A DNA stretch of 64,000 nucleotides from Rhodobacter sp. (GTDB taxonomy: Bacteria > Pseudomonadota > Alphaproteobacteria > Rhodobacterales > Rhodobacteraceae). Positions 45,769-53,715 of the stretch are shown here, piece after piece; position 1 is the first letter of the stretch, and the number at the start of each line of letters is the position of its first letter. The notes below the pieces were generated by a model. The model had not been told where the DNA came from. It saw nothing but the letters and a program-made list of their open reading frames with translations, and did no database searches. Position numbers and translations under genes: made by a program. The DNA lies in NCBI GenBank assembly GCA_016704435.1, contig JADJAB010000037.1, positions 1-64,000 of the forward strand. The letters run 5' to 3'.

Positions 45769-45951
45769 CAGTTCGGGGCAGTTATACAGTTTTCTTCGGT
45801 GAAGTTGTAGCCCATATCGCGCATCCTGAGTGCAGGAAAAGGCGGCTCATACGCACCTGGCCTGGTTTTTTCGCAAACCACGCTGGTGTCCGGCCCCGCA
45901 ACGGCAAGGGGTCAAGGGCTACGCATCTTGTTGGCAGAAAGGAACCCGCCG

Positions 45952-47097
45952 ATGGGACTGTCGAAGACGATCTGGACCAATCCGACCGAATTCATCCGCA
46001 ACGTGCAGCCGGAAGATCCGGTGCTGTTCTTTGCCCCTTCGGTGGCGCAGGCCAATGCGCGCCGCTTCATCGACGGCTTTCCGGGCATGGTGACCTATGC
46101 GGTCAAGTCCAATCCCGGCGAAGAGATGGTGGAAAACCTCGCCGCTGCCGGCATCCGCGGCTATGACTGCGCCAGCAGCTTCGAGATCGACCTGATCCGC
46201 CGCCTCGCCCCCGATGCGGCCATCCATTACAACAACCCGGTGCGCGCCCGGCCCGAGATCGCCCATGCGGTCGAGCGCGGCGTGAAAAGCTACAGCGTCG
46301 ATTCGAAATCCGAACTGGCCAAGCTGATCGAGATGGTACCGGCCGAGGGCACCGAGATCTCGGTGCGCTTCAAACTGCCGGTCGCGGGCGCGGCGTACAA
46401 CTTCGGCGCCAAGTTCGGCGCCACTTCGGATATGGCGGTGGAGCTGCTGAAAACCGTGGCGAAGGCGGGCTTCATCCCGTCGATCACCTTCCATCCGGGC
46501 ACCCAATGCACCGATCCGATGGCCTGGGATGCCTATATCCGCGAGGCGGCGCTGATCGCGGCCAAGGCCGGCGTGACCATCGCGCGGCTGAACGTCGGCG
46601 GCGGCTTCCCCAGCCACCGGCTGAATGCGGTCGTGCCGCAGCTGGAAGAGACCTTCGCCGTGATCGACCGCGCCGCGACCGAGGCCTTCGGCGACAACCG
46701 CCCCCTCCTCGTCTGCGAACCGGGCCGCGCCATGTGTGGCGACGCCTTCACCCTGGCCGCCAAGGTCAAGTCGATCCGCGACGCGGAGCATGTGTTCCTG
46801 AACGACGGGGTCTATGGCTCGTTGAACGAACTGCCGCAAATTGGGGTGATCGACCGGATGCAGGTCATCTCGCCCGAGGGACGCTTGCGCAAGGGCAAGC
46901 CGCTGCCCCGCATCGTCTTTGGCCCGACCTGCGATTCGATCGACCGGCTGCCGGGCGACATTCCGCTGCCCGCGGACATGATCGAAGGCGATTACCTGAT
47001 CTGGCACGGACTCGGCTCCTACTCGGTCGTCACCAACAGCCGCTTCAACGGCTTTGGCGACCTTCAGATGGCGACGGTACTGAACCTCAGGGCCTGA
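45952..47097 (+). CDS. Ornithine/lysine decarboxylase, alanine-racemase-fold type
   Basis: 381 residues, PLP enzyme of fold type III that makes putrescine (or cadaverine). PLP Lys52 in TYAVKSNPGEEMVENLAAAG; CASSFEIDLIRRLAPDAAIH; SVDSKSELAKLIEMVP; FHPGTQCTDPMAWDAYIREA; LNVGGGFPSHRL (Gly-rich phosphate site); and the active-site Cys in FGPTCDSIDRLPGDIPLP. ATG 45952 follows a GAAAGGAA site. The leader from the divergent promoter is long, about 200 bp. Which substrate is preferred is not shown by the sequence; ornithine is likely given the aguB gene nearby. Confidence 0.9.
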   Translation: MGLSKTIWTNPTEFIRNVQPEDPVLFFAPSVAQANARRFIDGFPGMVTYAVKSNPGEEMVENLAAAGIRGYDCASSFEIDLIRRLAPDAAIHYNNPVRARPEIAHAVERGVKSYSVDSKSELAKLIEMVPAEGTEISVRFKLPVAGAAYNFGAKFGATSDMAVELLKTVAKAGFIPSITFHPGTQCTDPMAWDAYIREAALIAAKAGVTIARLNVGGGFPSHRLNAVVPQLEETFAVIDRAATEAFGDNRPLLVCEPGRAMCGDAFTLAAKVKSIRDAEHVFLNDGVYGSLNELPQIGVIDRMQVISPEGRLRKGKPLPRIVFGPTCDSIDRLPGDIPLPADMIEGDYLIWHGLGSYSVVTNSRFNGFGDLQMATVLNLRA

Positions 47098-47121
47098 CCG
47101 GATCGCATTTGCGTGTAGTGC

Positions 47122-47155
47122 AAACCCCCGGCTGGACAATTCCCGCCGGGGGTTT
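47122..47155 (+). terminator. Terminator after the decarboxylase gene
   Basis: Perfect 11-bp arms AAACCCCCGGC (47122-47132) and GCCGGGGGTTT (47145-47155), 12-base loop. The arm ends in TTT; A/T-rich on both sides, so it may act in both directions. Confidence 0.75.
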
Positions 47156-47307
47156 AGCCTTTGCGACGGTTAACCATTCCGTGACGACCACGCTTCACAC
47201 TGACCTGACAGATGACCGACCGATGACCGGAGGCTGCCACGTCCGTCCTTGACCGCATCAAGCGCTGGCTGCGCCCGGTCCCGCAAAGCGAGACCGAGGC
47301 CGCCGGC

Positions 47308-48312
47308 ATGCCGGGAAAAGGGGCGGCGCGCGGGCGGGTCGATCATGTGATCGTTCTCGACGGCACCTTTTCGTCGCTGCGCGCGGGCGAGGAATCGAAC
47401 GCCGGCCTGGCCTTCCGGCTCTTGTGCGAAGGCGGGCGCAATGCGCGACGCACGCTCTACTATGAAGAGGGCATCCAGTGGCAGGGCTGGAGGCGCGGCT
47501 TCGACGTGATCAACGGCGTCGGCATGAACGGCCAGATCTGCCGCGCCTACGGCCATCTGGCCAGCCACTACCGCGACGGCGACCGCATCTTTCTTTTCGG
47601 CTATTCGCGCGGCGCCTTTGCGGTGCGCAGCCTGGCCGGGGTGATCGACCGCGTCGGCCTGCTGCGCCACGATTGCGCGACCGAACGCAACGTGACCTAT
47701 GCCTATCGGCATTACCGCACCGATCCCGGATCGACCGCGGCGCGGGAATTCACCAATGCCTACTGCCACCTCGAATCCCCGATCGAGATGGTGGGGGTCT
47801 GGGACACGGTCAAGGCGCTGGGCCTGCGCCTGCCGATCCTGTGGATGCTGACCGACAAGCATCACGCCTTTCACAACCACCACCTCGGCGCCTCGATCCG
47901 GCATGGCTTCCATGCGCTTGCGCTGAACGAAACCCGCGCCGTGTTCGCCCCGCTGCTGTGGGATTGCCCGCCGGGCTGGGAAGGCAACATCGAGCAGGTC
48001 TGGTTCGGCGGCGCGCATGGCGATATCGGTGGCCCGCTTGGGGCGTTCGAGGCGGCGCGACCGCTGTCGAACATCCCGCTGGTCTGGATGCTGGACCGGG
48101 CCGAGGCCTGTGGCCTGATCTTGCCCGAAGGCTGGCGCCAGCGTTTTCCCTGCGACCCGCTGGCGCCGATGGTCGGCACCTGGAAAAGCTGGGGCAAGTT
48201 CTTCCTCAAGCGCCACCGCCGCAGCATCGGCCACGACCGCAGCGAACGGATCCACGAAAGCGTGCCCAGCGCCGCCCGTGCCCGCTGGTCCAGCGCACAA
48301 GCGGCCGAATAG
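47308..48312 (+). CDS. DUF2235 alpha/beta-hydrolase-like protein
   Basis: 334 residues from the first ATG. Coding-like sequence (LDRIKRWLRPVPQS) extends about 70 bp further upstream but has no standard start, so the true start is unclear. DUF2235 features: VDHVIVLDGTFSSLRAGEES, the nucleophile elbow RIFLFGYSRGAFAVRSLAGV (GYSRG), VGVWDTVKALGL and EQVWFGGAHGDIGG with the catalytic Asp and His candidates. This domain occurs in Tle1-type phospholipases but also in housekeeping proteins. No immunity gene or secretion marker is next to it. Confidence 0.8.
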   Translation: MPGKGAARGRVDHVIVLDGTFSSLRAGEESNAGLAFRLLCEGGRNARRTLYYEEGIQWQGWRRGFDVINGVGMNGQICRAYGHLASHYRDGDRIFLFGYSRGAFAVRSLAGVIDRVGLLRHDCATERNVTYAYRHYRTDPGSTAAREFTNAYCHLESPIEMVGVWDTVKALGLRLPILWMLTDKHHAFHNHHLGASIRHGFHALALNETRAVFAPLLWDCPPGWEGNIEQVWFGGAHGDIGGPLGAFEAARPLSNIPLVWMLDRAEACGLILPEGWRQRFPCDPLAPMVGTWKSWGKFFLKRHRRSIGHDRSERIHESVPSAARARWSSAQAAE

Positions 48313-48321
48313 GGGTTTCGG

Positions 48322-48343
48322 CTTCCTCTCGGCTCAAATACTC
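48322..48343 (-). repeat. Dispersed GAGTATTT intergenic motif, copy 2
   Basis: On the minus strand reads GAGTATTTGAGCCGAGAGGA then AG. Closely matches the copy at 63530-63552. Confidence 0.5.
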
Positions 48344-48380
48344 ATGACAAACCCCGCAACCTGAAGACCGGCCACCGATC

Positions 48381-49250
48381 ATGCGCAATGTCACCCTTGC
48401 CGCCACCCAGTTCGCCTGCAGCTGGGACCTGCCGAAAAACGCCGAGTCGGCCGAGCGCGCCATCCGCGCCGCCGCCGCAAGGGGCGCGCAGGTGATCCTG
48501 GTGCAAGAGCTGTTCGAGGCGCCCTATTTCTGCATCGAGCAGCGGCCCGAATACTTTCGCCTGGCGCGCGAGGCCAGGGACCACCCGCTGATCGCTCGGT
48601 TCCAAAGTCTGGCGAAAGAGCTGGGCGTGGCGATGCCCTGTTCCTTCTTCGAACGCGCCGGCTCGGCCTTTTTCAACTCTGCCGTGATGATCGACGCAGA
48701 TGGCCGCAACCTGGGCCTCTACCGCAAGAGCCACATCCGCAGGGGCCGGGGTATGAGGAGAAGTTCTACTTCTCGCCTGGCGATACCGGCTTCAGGGTCC
48801 GGAGACCGCCTTCGGCCGAGTCGGGCTGGCGATCTGCTGGGACCAGTGGTTCCCCGAAGCCGCCCGCGCCATGGCGCTGCAAGGGGCGGAGATGCTGCTT
48901 ACCCCACGGCGATCGGTTCGGAACCGCCAAGCCCCGGCTATGACAGCCAGCCGCATTGGGAAATGACCATGCGCGGCCATGCGGCAGCGAATATCCTGCC
49001 GGTGGTGGCCTCGAACCGGATCGGCCGCGAAGAGGCGCCGGGCGGGCGCGATGTCACCTTCTACGGATCAAGCTTCATCGCCGACCACGCCGGGCAGCTT
49101 CTGGCCAAGGCCAGCCGCGATGCCGAAGAGCAGATCACGGCGACGGTCGATCTGGATGCCATCGCCGATCTGCGCGCCAGCTGGGGCCTGTTCCGCGACC
49201 GGCGGGTGGACCTTTACGGTGCGGTCGGCACGCTGGACGGGCGGAGTTAG
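48381..49250 (+). pseudogene. aguB: N-carbamoylputrescine amidase, multiple frameshifts
   Basis: Nitrilase-fold enzyme that converts N-carbamoylputrescine to putrescine. From ATG 48381: NVTLAATQFACSWDLPKNAE, VILVQELFEAPYFCIEQRPE (catalytic Glu), then LGLYRKSHI (catalytic Lys). At about 48735 the frame is lost. The expected YEEKFYFSPGDTGF and the catalytic-Cys block LAICWDQWFPEAARAMALQG are found in another frame. The original frame resumes at YPTAIGSEPPSPGYDSQPHW through NILPVVASNRIG and ends normally. At least three indels between 48735 and 48900 are needed, and most are small base-run changes (CTTTAC read as CTTAC). Its presence near the decarboxylase gives a polyamine theme. Confidence 0.85.
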
Positions 49251-49879
49251 GCCGCCGTCGTCAGATCATCCGCCATCTGGTGGTTGCGGTCGCGGTGCCC
49301 GGCCTCATCGGCGCGGATCACGATCACCACGTCGCGCAGGGTCGCCGCGTCCGGCAGCTTCCAGTAGTCGCGGGCGATCTGCGGGGCGGGCAGGTTCTCG
49401 ACCCGGCCGGCGTCGATCTCGGCCAGATACTGGGTGTAGCTGACCACGGCCTCTTCCTCCAGATAGCCGACCACGCGATGCGCAGCCCGAGGGGCGAAGA
49501 GGTAAAGCCAGAAGTAGAAATTGTAGAAGACCAACTGGCCGACCATGATCAGCAACCGCTCCAGACGCGAGGGCTGGGCGATCTGGATGAAGGTCATCAG
49601 GTGCATCCGCTCATTCTCGGCCTCGTCCAGAAGCTCACGGATCCAGCCCTGGTCGTCGCGGATTCGGCGCAGCGCCTTCAGGTGCTGCAAGAGCCCCCCG
49701 ACCATGCCCGGCACGGCGGCGATGGTTTCCAGCACGACGGCGCGGTGGCCGTAGCGTTTGGCAAAGAAGCCGTCGGCGAACAGTCGCATGAACCGCACGA
49801 AGCGCAGTGCGATCCGGTCCGTCATGTCGCGCGGGGAATGGTGCAGCGTCAGATCGGTGGTCTGGGAGGGGTCCTTCAT
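49247..49879 (-). CDS. aox: Alternative oxidase (cyanide-insensitive quinol oxidase)
   Basis: 210 residues from ATG 49879. A di-iron quinol oxidase of the inner membrane that reduces O2 to water without proton pumping. The four iron-ligand motifs are visible: LETIAAVPGM, LDEAENERMHLMTF, YLEEEAVVSYTQYL, and IRADEAGHRDRNH. Two hydrophobic helices lie between. Shorter at the N-terminus than plant AOX, as is normal for bacteria. A TTG at 49915 is in frame but falls inside a palindrome, so the ATG is preferred. Monocistronic. Bacterial AOX is sporadic, known in some alphaproteobacteria. Confidence 0.9.
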   Translation of the reverse strand: MKDPSQTTDLTLHHSPRDMTDRIALRFVRFMRLFADGFFAKRYGHRAVVLETIAAVPGMVGGLLQHLKALRRIRDDQGWIRELLDEAENERMHLMTFIQIAQPSRLERLLIMVGQLVFYNFYFWLYLFAPRAAHRVVGYLEEEAVVSYTQYLAEIDAGRVENLPAPQIARDYWKLPDAATLRDVVIVIRADEAGHRDRNHQMADDLTTAA

Positions 49880-49897
49880 CTCTGAATCCTGCGGGCC

Positions 49898-49926
49898 TAT
49901 ATGATGAGTCTTCAAGTCATCATATA
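49898..49926. promoter_or_regulatory. Palindromic operator upstream of aox
   Basis: Perfect 10-bp inverted repeat TATATGATGA-N9-TCATCATATA (49898-49907 and 49917-49926), 18 bases upstream of the aox ATG. It is strikingly AT-rich for this genome and is a good candidate for a repressor or redox/NO-sensor site. Confidence 0.65.
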
Positions 49927-49978
49927 AGGCGCGGCAGGCGAATTGCGCCCCCTTCGGCCTGCGGCACGGGGGCGCAGG

Positions 49979-50712
49979 TCAGCCCAGCAGCCAGCCTGTG
50001 CCGCCGACCAGTGCGATCAGGATCGGCTGATGCAGCAGATAGATCGCCAGCGTGTGCTTGCCGGGCCAGGCCAGTGCGGTCAGAAGCGGATGGGGGGCGG
50101 GGCAAGCAGGTGCCAAAGCTTTGCCCAAGTGAACAGGCGCGCCAGTGCCACGCCGGCCAGCATCGGCGCAAGCCACGGGAAAAGCGGCAGGAAATCCGCG
50201 GTTACCGGCGGTACCGGGGCCAGCCCGGTCCAGACCAGCGCGCCCTGAAAGGCCGGGTCGCGAAAGCCGAAGGGCAGCGCGAAGATCGCCGCGGCAAGTG
50301 CCAGCGTCACCACCACTGGCAGCCGCAGCACGGCAAGGGCAATCAGCGATGACAGCGCGATGGAGTGCAGGATGCCGTAGAACACGGTCAAGCCGGGCAG
50401 GGCGAAATGGGTGCCGAGGGTAACCAGCCCTGCCGCCACCGCGATCTTCGCGAACCGGCGCCAAAAGGCGGGCCAGCGGATGCCCTGGCCATGCGCCAGC
50501 CACAGCGAAACCCCGGCCAGAAAGACGAAACTGCCCGCCGTCAGCCGCGCATGCCACCAGAACACCCCGGTGATCGAGGTGCCGCGCGGGATGAAGCCGA
50601 ACAGGTCCAGATCATAGGTGAAGTGATAGGCAACCATGGCGACCAGCGCCGCCGTGCGGGCCAGATCGATCCCGATCAGCCGTCTTGGCCTGGATTCTCC
50701 GGTCTGTTCCAT
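49979..50712 (-). pseudogene. DUF1624/acyltransferase-like membrane protein, frameshifted
   Basis: From ATG 50712: RRLIGIDLARTAALVAMVAY and HFTYDLDLFGFIPRG match the heparan-alpha-glucosaminide N-acetyltransferase-like (DUF1624) family, with about seven membrane helices. Near 50095 the frame breaks in a CCCCCC run after WHLLAP. It continues as HPLLTALAWPGKHTLAIYLL then HQPILIALVGGTGWLLG to the stop at 49979, the conserved end of this family. Deleting two bases or adding one repairs it to about 244 residues. Substrate unknown. Confidence 0.8.
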
Positions 50713-50805
50713 GGGCCGCGATCCTGCCGTTCGGGCGCGCGGGTGCAAGCGGAAACGCACGAAGGCGGCGCTTCGGCGCCGCCCCTGTCCGGGCATGCAT
50801 CGCCC

Positions 50806-52095
50806 CTAGCGGTGGCGTACGTCGACGTAGTCGCGCTGCGTCTCGCCGATATACAGCTGCCGCGGGCGGCCGATCTTCTGGTTCTTCTCGCCGATCATTT
50901 CCTTCCACTGCGAAATCCAGCCGACCGTGCGCGAGATCGCGAAGATCGGCGTGAACATCGAGGTCGGGAAGCCCATCGCATCGAGGATGATGCCCGAGTA
51001 GAAATCGACGTTGGGATACAGCTTCTTCGAGATGAAGTAGTCGTCCTCCAGCGCGATCCGTTCCAGTTCCTTGGCGACCTGAAGCGTGGGGTTGTTGTGG
51101 ATCCCCATCAACTCCAGCACTTCGTCGGCCGATTCCTTCATCACCTTGGCGCGCGGGTCGAAATTCTTGTAGACCCGGTGGCCAAAGCCCATCAGGCGGA
51201 AGCCGCTGGTCTTGTCCTTGGCCTTGGCGATGTATTCGGGGATGCGGTCGACGGTGCCGATCTCGCGCAGCATCTCCAGACAGGCCTGGTTGGCGCCGCC
51301 GTGCGCGGGGCCCCAGAGGCAGGCGATGCCGGCGGCGACACAGGCAAAGGGGTTGGCGCCGGACGAACCGGCCAGACGCACGGTCGAGGTGGAGGCGTTC
51401 TGCTCATGGTCGGCGTGCAGCATCATGATGCGGTCCAGCGCCTTGGCCAGGACCGGGCTGACCTCATACTCCTCGGCCGGGACCGAAAAGCACATGTGCA
51501 GGAAGTTGCCGGCGTAATCGAGGCTGTTCTTGGGGTAAACGAAGGGCTGGCCGATCGAATACTTGTAGGCCATGGCGGCAATGGTCGGCAGCTTGGCGAT
51601 CATCCGGATGGCGGCAACTTCGCGCTGCCAGGGGTCGTTGATGTCGAGGCTGTCGTGGTAGAAGGCCGACATTGCGCCGACGACACCTACCATGGTGGCC
51701 ATCGGATGACTGTCGCGGCGGAACCCGCGGAAGAAATAGTGCATCTGTTCATGCACCATGGTGTGACGGGTCACCCGGCCTTCGAAATCGGCCATCTGGT
51801 CGGCAGTGGGCAGGTTGCCGTAAAGCAGCAGGAAGCAGACCTCCAGAAAATGCGACTTGTCGGCCAGTTGTTCGATCGGGTAGCCGCGGTAAAGCAGTTC
51901 GCCCTTGTCGCCGTCGATGAAGGTGATGGCACTTTCGCAGGCGGCGGTCGAGGTGAAGCCGGGGTCGAAGGTAAAGACGTCCGCCTCGGCGTAAAGCTTG
52001 CGGATGTCGACGACTTCCGGGCCCAGCGTCGGCTTCATGACCGGAAGGTCATAGGACTTGCCGTCCAGCGTCAGCTTTGCGGTCTTTTCTGCCAT
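50806..52095 (-). CDS. gltA: Citrate synthase
   Basis: 429 residues, type II hexameric citrate synthase of the TCA cycle. Has ESAITFIDGDKGELLYRGYP, VHEQMHYFFRGFRRDSHPMA, the catalytic His in RIMMLHADHEQNASTSTVRL, CLWGPAHGGANQACLEMLRE (second His), GFGHRVYKNFDPRAKVMKES (Asp) and a normal C-terminus. Start ATG 52095. Single gene between gltX and the DUF1624 gene, all on the minus strand. Confidence 0.96.
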   Translation of the reverse strand: MAEKTAKLTLDGKSYDLPVMKPTLGPEVVDIRKLYAEADVFTFDPGFTSTAACESAITFIDGDKGELLYRGYPIEQLADKSHFLEVCFLLLYGNLPTADQMADFEGRVTRHTMVHEQMHYFFRGFRRDSHPMATMVGVVGAMSAFYHDSLDINDPWQREVAAIRMIAKLPTIAAMAYKYSIGQPFVYPKNSLDYAGNFLHMCFSVPAEEYEVSPVLAKALDRIMMLHADHEQNASTSTVRLAGSSGANPFACVAAGIACLWGPAHGGANQACLEMLREIGTVDRIPEYIAKAKDKTSGFRLMGFGHRVYKNFDPRAKVMKESADEVLELMGIHNNPTLQVAKELERIALEDDYFISKKLYPNVDFYSGIILDAMGFPTSMFTPIFAISRTVGWISQWKEMIGEKNQKIGRPRQLYIGETQRDYVDVRHR

Positions 52096-52208
52096 TCTCT
52101 TTCATCCCCCGTATCAGGCCGACCGCAGATGGATCGCGGCAGCCATAGGCCAAAGTCAGTCCCCCGTCAGCGGGGGTGCGCGCGGCAGGGCCGGGGGGTC
52201 TGGCGCCT

Positions 52209-53627
52209 TCAGGCGGCAGCCTCGTCCAGCCTTGCGATCGTTTCTTCCCGACCGATGACCAGCATCATGTCGAAAACAGAAGGTGTCACGCTTCGCCCCG
52301 CCAGCGCGGCGCGCAAGGGCGCCGCCAGCTTGCCGAATCCGATGCCGTTTTCGGCGGCAATTCCGTTCAGAATGGGCTCCAGCGTCTCTTTCGTCCAGCT
52401 AGCATGTTGCAGGCGCGGCGTCAATGTTTTCAGTATACCACGGGATACCGTATCCAGGGATTCCGCCGCTTTCGGCTCGGCCACTACGGGTCTGGAAATC
52501 AGCGCAAACGACGCTTTTTCAAGAAGTTCCGGGAAGTTCTTCGACCTTTCCTTCAGCACCGGCATGGCCTGCAAAAGCCGCGCGCGTTGCAGCGGCGTCA
52601 ACGCCGGCTTCGCAGCGGCGGCAAGATATCCCTCCAGTTCATGCAGCAGTGCGGCATCGTCCATCACGGCGATATGATGCCCGCAAGTGCTTTCCAATTT
52701 CTTGAAATCCAGGCGGGCGGGGGCGCGGCCGATGCCTTCCAGCGAAAACACCGCCATCGCCTCGGCGCTGGTGAAGATCTCCATGTCGCCATGCGCCCAG
52801 CCCAGCCGCGTCAGATAGTTGCGCATGCCGGCGGCGGGATAGCCCATCGCCTGATACTCCTCGACCCCGGTCGCGCCGTGGCGTTTCGAAAGCTTCTTGC
52901 CGTCCGGCCCGTGGATCAGCGGGATATGCGCCCAGACCGGAACCGGCCAGTCCATCGCGGCGTAGACCATTTGTTGGCGGGCGGCGTTGTTCAGGTGGTC
53001 GTCGCCCCGGATCACATGGGTCACGCCCATGTCGTGGTCGTCCACTACCACCGCCAGCATATAGGTCGGCGTGCCGTCGGAGCGCAGGACGATCATGTCG
53101 TCCAGCGTCTCGTTGCGGATGGTGACGCGGCCCTGCACCTTGTCGTCGATGATGGTCTCGCCGAGACGCGGGGCCTTCATGCGGATGGCATAGGGGGCTT
53201 GCGGATGGCTGGCCGGGTCGGCGTCACGCCAGGGGCTTTGGAAGACCGCATAGCTGGCGCCCGCTGCCTCTTGCGCGGCGCGGAAGGCGGCGATTTCCTC
53301 GGGCGTGGAAAAGCACTTGTAGGCGGTGCCGCGCGCCAGCATCTCATGCGCCACCTCGGCATGGCGATCGCGGCCCGCGGCCTGGCTGACCACATCGCCG
53401 TCCCAGTCCAGCCCCAGCCAGGTCAGGCCCTTCAGGATCGCGGCCGTCGCCTCGGGGGTGGAACGCTCGCGGTCGGTGTCTTCGATCCGCAACAGGAACT
53501 TGCCGCCGCGCCCGCGCGCGAAAAGCCAGTTGAACAGCGCCGTCCTGCCGCCGCCGATGTGCAGGAAGCCGGTGGGCGAGGGCGCAAAGCGGGTGACAAC
53601 CGGCCCGGAAGTCGTTTGCGGGGACAT
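52209..53627 (-). CDS. gltX: Glutamyl-tRNA synthetase
   Basis: 472 residues, class Ib synthetase. HIGH-type box in TRFAPSPTGFLHIGGGRTAL; LLRIEDTDRERSTPEATAAI; the VIRGDDHLNNAARQQMVYAA region; KMSKS equivalent KLSKRHGATGVEEYQAMGYP; C-terminal helical anticodon domain to the end. ATG 53627 (MSPQTTSG) is chosen over 53654. Alphaproteobacteria often carry two gltX genes, so this may charge tRNA-Glu, tRNA-Gln or both. Divergent from comEC. Confidence 0.93.
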   Translation of the reverse strand: MSPQTTSGPVVTRFAPSPTGFLHIGGGRTALFNWLFARGRGGKFLLRIEDTDRERSTPEATAAILKGLTWLGLDWDGDVVSQAAGRDRHAEVAHEMLARGTAYKCFSTPEEIAAFRAAQEAAGASYAVFQSPWRDADPASHPQAPYAIRMKAPRLGETIIDDKVQGRVTIRNETLDDMIVLRSDGTPTYMLAVVVDDHDMGVTHVIRGDDHLNNAARQQMVYAAMDWPVPVWAHIPLIHGPDGKKLSKRHGATGVEEYQAMGYPAAGMRNYLTRLGWAHGDMEIFTSAEAMAVFSLEGIGRAPARLDFKKLESTCGHHIAVMDDAALLHELEGYLAAAAKPALTPLQRARLLQAMPVLKERSKNFPELLEKASFALISRPVVAEPKAAESLDTVSRGILKTLTPRLQHASWTKETLEPILNGIAAENGIGFGKLAAPLRAALAGRSVTPSVFDMMLVIGREETIARLDEAAA

Positions 53628-53715
53628 GAGGCGCGTTAACCTTTCGGAAACCAAGATCGGCCAGGGTGGGCCGGGAACGGTTCGGGTTTAGACGAGAACA
53701 GGGGGTGCGGGCAAG

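Noticed and set aside
47308..48312. Type VI secretion effector (Tle1-like)
   Set aside because: The DUF2235 domain alone is not evidence; no immunity, VgrG, PAAR or Hcp gene is nearby.
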